Shown: positions 10,024-26,266 of the stretch, one piece after another
How positions within the stretch are numbered: position 1 is the first letter of the stretch
Layout of the letters: every line of letters starts with the position of its first letter
Source of the DNA: Priapulus caudatus
Taxonomy: Eukaryota; Priapulida; Priapulimorpha; Priapulimorphida; Priapulidae
DNA length: 29,186 bases
Direction of reading: 5' to 3'
NCBI RefSeq assembly: GCF_000485595.1
Contig: NW_014579630.1
Location: forward strand, 1-29,186
Translations under genes and position numbers: made by a program
The notes under the pieces: generated by a model
What the model saw: only the letters and a program-made list of their open reading frames with translations
Database searches by the model: none
Told to the model about the DNA's origin: nothing

Positions 10024-10621
10024 TCCTGGGGTTGAGGGTGATCCCGTTGCGGCCGCAGATATCTAGCCATTCAACAGCGTGGAAGAAACTGTCTTCTAAC
10101 GTGTCAGCCCACAGGAGGACGTCGTCAACACATTTTGTCTTGTTCTGGACTCCCGAGACAATCTCGTCATATCGCCTGGTGTATCCATCACCAGCGGCAA
10201 TGTGCTCTTGAGGGGCTGTCTTGTATCGGTACCTGCCCCATGGAGTGATGAAAGTGGTGAGGTGTCTGTCCTCTGGGCATATGGGTACGCTATCCGTTCC
10301 ATGCGTCGAGTACTGTCTTTTCTTCCCGTGAGGAACGGAACGGGCCTGAATGAAGGGTGATGGCGTGTGGTGTGTCTCACGGGTAGCGTGCACATTGAGG
10401 GCCTGGAAATCAACCGTCCAACGTGGTTTACCGTCCTTCTTTGCACACACCACCATCCTGTGGCACCAGGTAACAGGCTCCCCGATGGGTACTGGTTCGA
10501 GCACACCCAACTGAACATCACTATCTAAACCAGCCTTGACGGTATCTCGCCAGTGGAGTGGGACAGGCACTGGTGTGTGATGTGTGACTGGCTCTGCGCC
10601 AGGGTCCACCATCAATTTCAT
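9986..10621 (-). pseudogene. Retroelement reverse transcriptase fingers/palm
   Basis: Ty3/gypsy-type RT. It shows the WCHRMVVCAKKDGKPRWTVD block (residues 52-71), HLTTFITPWGRYRYKTAPQ (120-138) and the catalytic box as CVDD (164-167). The residues around 101-110, where palm motif A with its catalytic Asp should sit, read out of register because of two compensating frame errors, so this copy could not encode active enzyme. The C-terminal dozen residues are also out of frame. Confidence 0.92.
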
Positions 10622-10836
10622 AGGGGGGGGCTGTCCATTAGTGGCAAGGGCTGATGCTCACACGTATTCAATGTGCTTGATTTGTAGTAGTCAAGTAGAT
10701 ACTGTTGCAGCTTCACACGGTTCGCCTCAATCGCAGGGAATGGCAGTGTAGTAGGGGGTGGTGGGGGCTGTTGACGCAGAGGGCAGGTACAGGCTGTTCC
10801 ATCAGAGGCCTCCTTGAGGGTGGCTGCCGTGTCCGG

Positions 10837-11325
10837 TTAGTGTGCCCCTTGTGTCATGCCGAGCGTGGGGAAGCCTTCCGAGATGATCCCCAAATCGACG
10901 CAGGCCTCTTTGCTGAGGAAGAACTTATCGGAGGTGTCTGTGATGTAGGTCAGTTGCCGTGACTCGACAACATGACCGAGGGGATCTTTGCCGGATAAGC
11001 GGAGAGGGGCGGCTCCAAGGATCGTGATGCCCCCATTAGTCGCAGTGTGCATCTCCATGGTGACTGGGATGAGGTCTTGAAGGCGTAATCCAAGGCGATG
11101 GACGACCTTCAAACCAGCAAGGCAGCTTTGGCATCCAGTGTCTGCCATGGCTGGTATGGAGCAGGTCTTCGAGGGGGATGAGAGGCCGAAACCAAGGGCT
11201 TCATAGTCATCAGGAACAGCTTTCACGGTCACATCAAGGAATGGCTGAGGTATTCTTTTTCGATCTTTTCCTGTGCCATGCTTTGGAAAGGTTATCACAC
11301 AAGTGGTGGGCGATGGGGAGGCCAT
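10837..11325 (-). pseudogene. Retroelement aspartic protease
   Basis: The active-site triad is visible as MADTGCQSCLAG (DTG at residues 62-64), followed by an ILGAAPLRLSG segment resembling the second conserved strand pair. The frame starts inside the end of gag in another register and stops with TAA just before the linker to RT. In the family this enzyme cleaves the Gag-Pol polyprotein. Confidence 0.88.
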
Positions 11326-12136
11326 GTGGTTGCCCTAAGTCACGGATGGTACAGAAGGTGTCGAAGATAGCACCCTCGTGTTCGCCAGGGACGGCTGACT
11401 GTTGGTGTCGTGGCCTGCCCTTGCTGCGGTAGACATTCTCCATATGATGGAGCTTGTCACAGTGTCCACATATCTGTCCATAGGCTGTACACTTCGTCTT
11501 GCGGACATGCGCTGGGGCACTCCGTCCGTGCCCCTTTTTACCGCAGTAGGCGCACACTTCCTGCTTCTCCTTGAGATGTGTCTGTCTGGTTTTCTGATAG
11601 GAGCTGCTGGCTGCTTTCACCACGTGTGAGTCCAGGAGGGAGGAGGCAGAGCGTTTCCTGGCCTTTTTTGCCTCAATGAACTGGAAGACATCTTCCAAGC
11701 CCATGTCCTGGTTCTTGTCTCCTAAAAGATCAAGCTGGATTTCAGAGTCAGCAATTCCCCTGGTAAGCAGACGCACGGCGAGCTTTTTGATGGATGACAG
11801 TACCTCATCCTCAGTTTTGTTGGTGAGGCTGCCACCAGCAGCTCTTGTGAGATTCTTGCGTAGAGGTTCATCGCAGCATTCGAGGAGCTGTGCAACGTTG
11901 TCCTTCCCGGTGATCTTGGTGGCATCAGCGTAGTCAGACCACCGTGACTTAAAGTACGCCCATTCCTCGCTAGTGCCAGCAGCAGCAATCGTTGGTCTCT
12001 TGACCTTCTCGACCTTGGCAGTTTGTCCATAGGTGTGAATTGCGCTGTGGGCAGTGAGGAGTGCAGCAACGATAGCAGCGTCGAGGTCTGGCGTCTTGTA
12101 GTCGCAGCCGGGGATTGGGCAGTTAACAGCAGGCAT
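11234..12136 (-). pseudogene. Retroelement Gag with zinc knuckle
   Basis: A 300-codon frame beginning with ATG. The N-terminus carries a C2H2-like arrangement (C6, C11, H30, H34). A capsid-like helical region follows (about 55-160). The nucleocapsid part has CAYCGKKGHG (C195, C198, H203) and a second cluster CGHCDKLHH (C223, C226, H230/H231). The tail after about residue 262 is frameshifted relative to protease, and the last 30 residues overlap that frame. The Gag start is the best-preserved part of the element. Confidence 0.9.
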
Positions 12137-12437
12137 CTTGGTAGGTCTACCGTGATCATAAATAAGAACCCTGTCTCTTTGTTAAGTCCGCTGTCTTAGA
12201 ATTAGTTGCGGTCAACAATGATCACGGTCTGCACATGGAATAAAAGAATGGGTACATAGTATCAGTTACAATCTTCTAGGCACGTGCGTGCACGCGCGTG
12301 CGAACGCGTGTGCTGTATGATATACTATGAGCATATATATACTATATACATATACCATGAGCATTTTATGCTCTGTAACAGTGGAAGCATGTAACTATAG
12401 GGCAACAACGCCGTGATTTTAGATTTGCCGTATTCTG
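12137..12437. other. Retroelement leader or flank; no gene
   Basis: Lies upstream of gag on the - strand. GATCATGG/GATCACGG motifs occur in inverted orientation near 12150-12163 and 12216-12230. An alternating purine-pyrimidine tract (about 12280-12312, CACGTGCGTGCACGCGCGTG) and TATA-rich sequence follow. No LTR boundary can be defined. Confidence 0.5.
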
Positions 12438-12612
12438 CAGGAGCGTGTACAGGGGGGGGGGGTGTCCAGGGGGTCCCCCCCTGCTCGCGCAGAAAACGCA
12501 TATGAGTGGGTCTAATTTTTTCTGGGGGAGGGCCTCCCCGACCCCCCCTTCGCTTGCTCGCAAGTTTAGGTTACGGTTAGACCCCCTAGTACAAATCCTG
12601 TACACGCCCCTG
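12438..12612. mobile_element. MITE, CAGGGGCGTGTA family, copy 1
   Basis: A 175-bp element with terminal inverted repeats CAGGAGCGTGTACAGG / CCTGTACACGCCCCTG, flanked by TTCTG on both sides (12433-12437 and 12613-12617). It shares nearly its whole length with 26033-26204, including CGCGCAGAAAACGCAT and TTACGGTTAGACCCCC. The CAGGG ends resemble hAT-type MITEs, though those usually have 8-bp duplications. Confidence 0.88.
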
Positions 12613-13247
12613 TTCTGCCTCTAACAATAAAAAGTAACAAACTTTTTTTCTTTACGATGTGTGCCGGTTGCTACTGAATATACTCTACTCCACCTTTCTG
12701 ACTGACAAGTTGGCGCATTTAATGCTATATCAGTCAATATTGTTTTATACAAATGCCAGCCAATAGATGTACATGTTTTGAATGAATTAAATTACTTATG
12801 CGGTATGTTAATTTTTTACGTTTTGCTCTACTTTTTATTTTAAATTTTAGTAGCCGATCTTCTCAGTTACTGGGTGTGGCGCATTTCGTTTGCTGCACCG
12901 CTGTGGCTCTGGTTGCATCTATAGTATACAGGGCCATAGCTAGCGCGGGGGCAGTCACCCATGAGCGGATTCAGAAGGGGTGCACCCGGCCCATCGATTT
13001 TTTGCCAAGCAAAATATTTTCCGTCTAATGTTGTGCCATGACTTTTCCAACTCAAAGTCAATAATTTTACACTCTGTATGCTTTTAAAACAAATTATAAA
13101 ACATATTATATAAAAAGATGTTATGACACGTGCACAGCGGACAAGGTGCTTTCCTGGAGCGGTAAGTAGGGCCTACATTTAGGCTCGTTGCAATTGCAGG
13201 GAGGCCCCTTCTTAAAAACCTGGAATGCCCCTCGCTGCCCATACTAA

Positions 13248-13291
<44 letters not shown>

Positions 13292-13555
13292 GCATATTAT
13301 GATATATTATGTTCTTCCCTTCCATCCCGCCTTCCATAATATAGACAATCTCTGAGCATGTGGATACTGGGCAAATCCCGCCCCTTTTTCATAAATATCG
13401 CAATATTAGAATTTGCAATATTCAAAATAATATTCCTAAAAAGCAAGAGTTGGTTACAAAGATTAGCAGTTAGGCCTACGACTTGGGTTAGACATATACT
13501 AAGAATATTCTTAGAAGAAGACCATATGTCTATAGACCTTAGTATATATAACTAG
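12613..13555. other. No gene; possible MITE end and a (TA)n tract
   Basis: CAGGGCCATAGCTAGCGCGG near 12932 resembles the end of the element at 25795, suggesting a one-ended fragment. A (TA)n microsatellite occupies about 13247-13290. Otherwise AT-rich with no coding signal. Confidence 0.5.
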
Positions 13556-13611
13556 AGCACTCGGAGAGCGCAAACCTCCGCCAAGGCAGCTCAATTCTCT
13601 CACTGTGAAAA

Positions 13612-14038
13612 ATTTAATTAATTAATTAATTAATTAAATAATTAATTGGATCCGGATCACCACCAAAATGTAATCAATTCTAAGTTACCCCATTTCTGAC
13701 CTATCCTGAAAATTTAATTAATTAATTAATTAATTGGATCCGGATCACCACCAAAATGTAATCAATTCTAAGTTACCCCATTTCTGACCTATCCTGAAAA
13801 TCTTATTAATTAATTAATTAATTAATTAATTGGATTCGGATCACCACCAAAATGTAATCAATTCTAAGTTACCCCATTTCTGACCAATCCTGAAAATTTA
13901 ATTAATTAATTAATTAATTAATTAATTGGATCCGGATCACCACCAAAATCTCATCAATTCTAAGTTAGGCGATTTCTGACCTATCCCAAAGAGCTTATAA
14001 TGATCATTATAAGCTCTTTGCCTATCCTGAAAATTTTA
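13612..14038. repeat. Core tandem repeat, four units of about 105-115 bp
   Basis: Each unit is (TTAATTAA)n, then TTGGATCCGGATCACCACCA, then AAATGTAATCAATTCTAAGT, then ACCCCATTTCTGACCTATCC. The three left units are nearly identical. The fourth diverges (CTCATCAATTC, TTAGGCGATT) and carries the palindrome listed separately. Confidence 0.95.
13987..14020. repeat. Perfect 34-nt palindrome in the last core unit
   Basis: CAAAGAGCTTATAATGA is followed directly by its exact reverse complement, with no loop. It interrupts the phrase CCTATCC that is intact in the other units, so it is an insertion or a templated inversion in the fourth unit. Confidence 0.95.
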
Positions 14039-14167
14039 TGACAATCCGTCCATAACTTTTCCAGTTAGGCTGTACACAAACCCACAAACCCACAAACCAA
14101 CAAACACACGCCGGTGAAAACATAACCTCCTGCCAACCCCTTGGCGGAGGCTGAGGGCGGAGGTAAC

Positions 14168-14210
14168 CATAGAGTTGTATTAATAAAAGGGGTCTAATAT
14201 ATAACTCTAT
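14168..14210. mobile_element. 43-bp hairpin insertion with 9-bp direct flanks
   Basis: CATAGAGTT and AACTCTATG-type arms enclose a short AT-rich loop. GGAGGTAAC occurs immediately before (14159-14167) and after (14211-14219). This looks like a tiny insertion with a 9-bp target duplication in the end of the Pearl-like element. Confidence 0.7.
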
Positions 14211-14581
14211 GGAGGTAACTATCACTGGTTCGGTTAGCAGTGTGGCGACCATGGATCCATAGTATGGTCAAGCCATCCCGAAGTTTGCCGAATGAAATAA
14301 CTATCTCAGTCTATTACATATAAATTTCAATTTTTATTCTGACTTTTGCATTTAATATTAATATATCCCAATAATTGTGATTTTCGGCTCGTTTTGCAAT
14401 TTTATTCAAAAATGCTTTTTTCTTTTATAATATTGGGAAATGTAGACCTAACCACTTAGCAAAACTAACCAAAACGTAAACATTGTCGAATGTTTTCGTG
14501 TTACTCAGAGTCATACATCTCCCGTACAGTTTACTCAGATAAATTTCATCTTAAACTATATTTAAACTACAAGGCTAAAAA

Positions 14582-21235
<6,654 letters not shown>

Positions 21236-23000
21236 TGCAACATATGTAGTGATCGTGCTTATATATGTAACGAGCCCTCACTATTACAATGAGCATATAT
21301 TTATATATATATATATGTTCATGCTGATACTAACCAACATGGGATAGTGGCTTTTTTGGGTAAATTAAATTTGTCATATTATGTAGCCAACTCCCATCAC
21401 TCTGTATCAGGGGCCACGAACAGTTTGGAACTGAGAAATTGGGTAATCGTTTGTCATTGCTGTTTGGCAGTTTTTTATGGGATATGAATTTGCAGAAGAG
21501 CTGGTGGTTACTGTGCGACGTACTTATTTGAGGGGGTAACAGGTTTTTTTCGGAACGCATAATTAGACCAGTTTACTTACCTGGGAACAGGGAAATACCA
21601 TATAAGTTTTTTGTGGTTTGAGAATGGTACCAGTAAACCAGTATGCGGGAAAGCCGAAATAACCATATCCGAAAACTGGGATGTGACATATTTTTTACCT
21701 GGAAATGGACCCCGCCCCATCTCCATTCCCACTCTTCCTTGGTGCTTATGGTCGTGTAATTGCATCATGCAGACGGCAGAGTAATTCCAATAAAGCAAGC
21801 CGTGAAATCCCATTTTTTACATGCATAAATGTAATGTGCACAAACGTTCATCTTGAAAGCAATGGTGAATCTTATTAATATAAATTTAATTGTACATACT
21901 GTTTATTTTTGACCTGGAAAGGTGTACCAAGTTTGTCACCACGCACATGGTGCTGCCTTATATTATAGGTCATTGTTACATAGGGATTACCAAATGTATT
22001 ACATATGGTTGTATTAATGATATAATTATATTCTACACAAGTTTTATGTGCATTCACGTATAGATACTCAACTTATAGGTACAAGTCAGTATACTTTGCA
22101 TAAATTATCAACATATTTATCATAAAACTCTGTTGTCTGGCTATGTTGCCATTGTGATCATTAGTAGAAATAATTGCACAATACTGGCGTATGTGCAAAA
22201 ATGCAAGAATGTATTGTGGTGAAATTTGTTCAATAACCATCTGTGATTGTTTTGTATTAATATGTATGTAGTCATTATACTTGTAAATAATTGCAAACTT
22301 ATTTATCATGTAATCCTATTTTATGAAGTACTTTATTCAATTGTTTAACTTCATCTAGGATGCAGAGTACCATATGTACAAATTTGATGAGCTGGTCCTT
22401 TACTATGAATGCACTCATATCGGGTTTCACTGGATTTACATAAAATAACCGAGTCTCCCAAGTCATTGTTCATCTTTCTGTATTAGCAAAAGTATGTTCA
22501 AAGAGAAATAATTTTTTCATACCTTAGTGATTGTGTTGATAGAAACAAAATCCCAAAAAACAGACATAACGATACACGTGCCAATTTAAAATTTATTAAC
22601 AACACAAGTTTGACGCATATCCACATGGTGCATGTACTATCAGAGATTTTTACATTTTATATTTATAAAAGGTCCAGGCATCACTAATGGATACTTGGGG
22701 AATACAAAAATCCAAGCTCTAGTTTCAATTTTTGAGTGGCCAATTCATGGATATATATTTTCGTTTCAAAATGCCGACTTCCCCTGCACATTACAAACGA
22801 ATTGAGATCCTATTCATGGACCTGTCTCCGTCTTGGGAAACACTTTATCAACCTTGACCTGAACCAGTGATCCCAACTATGATATCAGAACTAACCACTG
22901 GGTTCCTTAGACCCAAGTCACTGAACCTTACTGCTGTTTTGCCTTTCTTTTTATAGCCGTGGCATGATCAAGAGTAAGTTCTGTGTAAAGTAATCATGTC
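21236..23000. other. TMEM184C 3'UTR and convergent intergenic region
   Basis: AT-rich, with no recognised gene. A (TA)n tract lies at about 21300-21316. An acceptor-like TTCATCTAG at about 22351-22359 is followed by a 29-codon open stretch, but it matches no family and has no partner exon. Confidence 0.5.
21789..21794 (+). terminator. Candidate polyadenylation signal for TMEM184C
   Basis: First canonical AATAAA after the stop codon, 554 bp downstream. A weaker ATTAAA lies at 21364-21369. Either could define the 3' end. Confidence 0.4.
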
Positions 23001-23006
23001 TTTATT
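23001..23006 (-). terminator. Candidate polyadenylation signal for NDUFC2
   Basis: AATAAA on the - strand, about 140 nt beyond the NDUFC2 stop codon. Confidence 0.5.
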
Positions 23007-23144
23007 GCACATGAGTAACATTTACTGTTGCATGCTATGGCAGTAGCCCATGTAATAGCGATCTATTGGTATAAATGGTCAGCATGTCTTGAGGCCTCTA
23101 AAAGCAATGATTGTTCTCCACACGTCTGCACACTAGACACTGTT

Positions 23145-23194
23145 TTATCGGCAAGGAACCCATGCTTCAAGAACGTCAGCATATTTCCTTCGCT
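23145..23194 (-). CDS. NDUFC2: NDUFC2 exon 4 with stop
   Basis: 50 nt, acceptor TTGTTTTCAG|AG. Encodes ERRKYADVLEAWVPCR (the Glu codon is split), the family's conserved C-terminus. Confidence 0.92.
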
Positions 23195-24307
23195 CTGAAA
23201 ACAACAAAATTGCCGTTAGGAACACTCGTTATCAAAACACGGGTTGTAGTTGGAATACTTCTAGGAATGCTTATATACCACAAATACTGCTGATGGATAC
23301 ATAATCCTAAATACACATAAAGTGAGATTGCAGGATTGCAGAAAGTCCCACTTCACTGAATGGGGCGTCGTCAATGGCCAATGTTTCACATGGAGCCAAA
23401 GTGAACTCAACTAAACTACTACTAAAAGGTTCACGAGCAATACATACAGCTATATAATTAAATGATCAGTCATTTCATCATCACGCTGCACATAGCAGTA
23501 AAGCTGGGTTTACACTATCAGTATTTAGTTGAAAAGTTGATGAGTTGACGTCAAATAGCTGATGAAGGCTGCTTCACACCACGAACGAAACTAATGGTCG
23601 TAAGAAAGGATGTTTGTAACAGGTAACATGATAATAACACCATCTACCAGTTCACAACAGACCATCCAGTACGGTACCGTAACCACACCATAGTTGTATT
23701 TTAGACAAGAACGTGACCAACAAAACTGCCCTTATAAACAGTTCCCAGAGTCCAATATTACACTTAGATGTGGATACCTAGACGACATCTGAGAATTTTA
23801 CAAATAAAACAATAGTACCACTTTTGAGCTGAACTGTTAATATTCAGCATGGTAATTCCTGTTCTATTTACGGTTAACTTGCTTCTTTTAAAAACGAAGT
23901 CCAGCAATAATCTAAATGTGTAATCAGCAGGCAAACTTGTAGTGGCATTTGATTGGAAATTGGTATAAAGCGTTATCGATTTTTGTACGGGTCACAGTAA
24001 ACAAGAAACCGTTCCAGTGCGACCATCTCTGGACTCACGAACCTGCTTCCTCGAAGTCTGTGGGGTGAAGACTCATATAATGACTCATTATGGCATCCCG
24101 TTCTGCGTAAGAATCAGCCATTGCTTTATTGGCAGAGATGCCTCCTGCTATGCCCATACCGCTGAAGATAATGTGTCGGTGAATCCCTGGAAAATGTTAA
24201 ACAAGCGATGAAATGTGTATGGATGTGAAAGAATAAATCTAGATAAAAAGGTACCTAGCTCTCTCATCATAGGTTTGGCAAATACGTTTTTATGCATGTT
24301 TGTACAC
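23145..24307 (-). CDS. NDUFC2: NADH dehydrogenase 1 subunit C2, exons 2-4
   Basis: Accessory subunit (B14.5b) of mitochondrial complex I, located in its membrane arm. Three exons on the - strand join in phase: 24307-24255, 24186-24043 and 23194-23145 (stop TAA at 23147-23145). They encode CTNMHKNVFAKPMMRELG, then GIHRHIIFSGMGIAGGIS (second membrane segment) and YAERDAIMSHYMSLHPTDFE, then RRKYADVLEAWVPCR. The HYMSLHPTDFEE and YADVLEAWVPCR blocks match the family's YMKLHPEDF and insect-type VLESWVPVR ends. The middle donor is GTTCGT, weaker than a GTGAGT four bases further on, but only GTTCGT keeps the conserved C-terminus in frame. Exon 2 has a strong acceptor (TTTTTTTTCTTTTCTAG|G). The N-terminus needs another exon. 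Confidence 0.92.
24043..24186 (-). CDS. NDUFC2: NDUFC2 exon 3
   Basis: 144 nt, acceptor TTTCCAG|GG. Carries the second membrane helix and the conserved RDAIMSHYMSLHPTDFEEA. Confidence 0.92.
24255..24307 (-). CDS. NDUFC2: NDUFC2 exon 2
   Basis: 53 nt: one base finishing a codon, 17 codons, and one base of a Gly codon. Corresponds to the segment following the first membrane helix (CSGLIDNLIRRRP in the human protein). Donor CTAG|GTACCT. Confidence 0.88.
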
Positions 24308-24680
24308 CTAGAAAAGAAAAAAAACAAAAAACAATTGCTCTTCATCACTTATCTGAAAGCAAAGATTTCAAACAGTCTTCCTGACTGTTCTCGTATTTTT
24401 CCGACAACTACAGTATTTATTGGTATTGCTTGCATAACAGCAAGCATCTAAAGTTAGGCTAACATGTCTAACACTCGTACACCGTTATTTTCACAAAATA
24501 TACAAAAATTGAAATCTGTTTGTTTACATCGGGTTGACACAGTTGCACACATCAATAGAGATCTTGTACCAGTCTAGAACCACTACGTCACTCAATGAGA
24601 TGCACTTTTGTCTGGTGGTTTCCGATTTCAAGCGAATTATCGCTATACAAAATGAAAGTGTCAATGACACTGTAGCTCAC

Positions 24681-24748
24681 CACAAAAAAGGACACAAATG
24701 AGTGAGTGAGAAGAAGTCAGTTTTAATTGAGCAACCATCGACGTACAT
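24681..24748 (-). CDS. NDUFC2: Tentative NDUFC2 exon 1
   Basis: The ATG at 24748-24746 opens 22 codons plus two bases, ending at donor GTGAGC with the phase required by exon 2. It would give a 104-residue protein, slightly shorter than known members. The peptide (MYVDGCSIKTDFFSLTHLCP) has a hydrophobic end but lacks the Pro-rich N-terminus of the family. This is a position and phase argument only, and the true first exon may lie elsewhere. Confidence 0.3.
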
Positions 24749-25794
24749 TATAGAAACGAAGACTATATATGGGAGAACTCCCATTATATACTCTTGATAA
24801 TTATATGTGTAATTTTTTATGTGAAAATAAATGTTTGAGATGTGAAAGTCTGAGATGTGGGCGAGTGATGGCGTTACACCTAAATGATCGCCATTTAACG
24901 TTTTGATAATATTCAGATTTAGGCACTGCCTAAAAGCGGAGCTCCCGATGTGTAACGTGTAAGATTGAGAGGATACGCTTATTCCAATATTCCCATGTAG
25001 CTGCTATATACCACGTGACAATGGTGTTTCCCTGCCCATAACACAACTTTTGTCAAAGGTTAATTGGTTGCATGGAAGTGTTTACTTCGTATGAGTTTTT
25101 TAGGCGGTAGCACACAGTTGCCATCTGTAAATCGCAATAAATAATTTATAAACCAAAATGAATCACAATTTGTGACGGTAGATGGCGCTATACCCGCTTT
25201 GATGTTTCCTGAAAAGGGCGGGGTTTTTTGTAAAACTTTACTCTAATATAGACGTTTTATCGGCAGGGTGGAGTGGAAATACCAATTTTGCATTAAACAT
25301 ATTGTAATCTATGAAATCTTGTAAAACGAACCAGACGAGTGTGACATCACAGACTGTAATCTGTGTGTCTATATAATATGCCATATAATTGCCAAAACCT
25401 ACCTAATTTGCATAATTTTTTTTTTAAATATCAAACCCCTGTAATACGTTTTGGGGCCAGCCCTTATTCATTCACATACCAAAAATGAGCAAAATCCGTT
25501 GAACCTGAACTGACTAATAGCAATTTCCATTTTTGCCAAAAAATTGCCGTGGCTCGAAAGTACGTCGACTGGCGTGCTCCAAAATAGGACGTTCAAACTT
25601 GTCCATAGCAGTAACAACTATACCCAATTTCAAACATGTGGTCAAACGGTTCCTGAGTTTATCGTGACCGTAGCAAATGCATGTTGACGGAAGGACGACG
25701 ACCCATGGCAATAGCTCATCTTGACGATGTCAAGGTGAGCTAAAAATGAGGCTCCATTATTTACTATTTTATATACTATAACAGCATATAAACC
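24749..25794. other. No gene recognised
   Basis: AT-rich upstream flank of NDUFC2. No promoter element can be assigned. The - strand frames at 25711-25514 and 25854-25642 have no recognisable content. Confidence 0.5.
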
Positions 25795-26266
25795 CAGGCC
25801 CGTAGCCAGGGGGGGTTCGGGGGTTTGAACGAACCCCCCCCGAGCCCCCCCCAAGCCAAAAATTTTTTTTTTTTTAAATTTGCAAGAATTTCACCTCAGG
25901 TCGCTCCATTTTAGTGTAATAATTGCAAAATCTCCATCGTCGGCGGGAGGGTGAACAGTGAACACCCCCTCCCACACCCTCCCTCCGCTCGGATCGCTTG
26001 GCTCCCATCGCCTGGTCGCTTCGCGCCCGGCGCAGGGGCGTGTAACAGGGGGGTCGCAGGAGTCCGGAGCCCCCTGCTCTGCGCAGAAAAACGCATTGCT
26101 GAGGGGGTGTAATTTAAAAATGTTTCCAGACACCCCCCTTCGCGTGCTCTCAACTTTGGGTTACGGTTAGACCCCCCCTGGTAGCAAATCCGTACACGCC
26201 CCTGCCGAGCAAATTGCCAACATTGAAAAACGAACCCCCCCCAATATAAAGCTGGCTACGGGCCTG
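25795..26266. mobile_element. MITE, CAGGCCCGTAGCCAG type, hosting another MITE
   Basis: Terminal inverted repeats CAGGCCCGTAGCCAGG / GCTGGCTACGGGCCTG enclose C-rich subterminal sequence (GAACCCCCCCC in inverted copies). TAAACC flanks both sides (25789-25794 and 26267-26272). Without the inner insertion the element is about 300 bp. It has no coding capacity; the open frames across it are artefacts. Confidence 0.92.
26033..26204. mobile_element. MITE, CAGGGGCGTGTA family, copy 2 (nested)
   Basis: 172-bp element with CAGGGGCGTGTAACAGG at one end and GTACACGCCCCTG at the other, closely matching 12438-12612. It lies wholly inside the 25795-26266 element, so it inserted later. Confidence 0.92.

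Larger units (their letters stand above)
8080..12136 (-). mobile_element. Ty3/gypsy-like retroelement, defective and truncated
   Basis: Gag, aspartic protease, reverse transcriptase and RNase H follow in Ty3/gypsy order on the - strand. No integrase is present: homology stops after the RNase H domain near 8080 and unrelated sequence follows. I find no long terminal repeats and no clear tRNA primer-binding site upstream of gag. The copy is dead. The gag and protease frames are offset near 11330, and there is a stop after protease at about 10837. The RT frame opens at a homopolymer run near 10622-10629 and carries internal frame errors near 10300-10325 and 10010-10040. RNase H has a stop at 8355-8353 and is split by the DNA element at 8459-9725. 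Some homopolymer shifts could be assembly errors, but the truncation and the nested insertion are not. Confidence 0.93.
13556..14230. mobile_element. Pearl/HINE-like non-autonomous element
   Basis: The left end contains CAAACCTCCGCCAAGG (13571-13586) and the right end the inverse CCTTGGCGGAGG (about 14139-14150), enclosing a tandem core of about 115-bp units. The layout of unique end, TAATT microsatellite, core repeats and second end, together with CACACGCCGGTGAAAACATA before the right end, resembles the Pearl/HINE (Helentron-associated) elements of marine invertebrates. The family name is inference from layout. No Rep/helicase is present. Its right edge lies about 350 bp upstream of the TMEM184C start codon. 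Confidence 0.7.

Noticed and set aside
22360-22449. Acceptor-like TTCATCTAG followed by a 29-codon open stretch ending in TAA
   Set aside because: It matches no known protein, and no upstream exon exists between it and TMEM184C.
22957-22977. Strong pyrimidine tract and AG followed by a six-codon tail and stop
   Set aside because: A terminal exon this short cannot be supported without a partner exon; it lies near the NDUFC2 3' end on the other strand.
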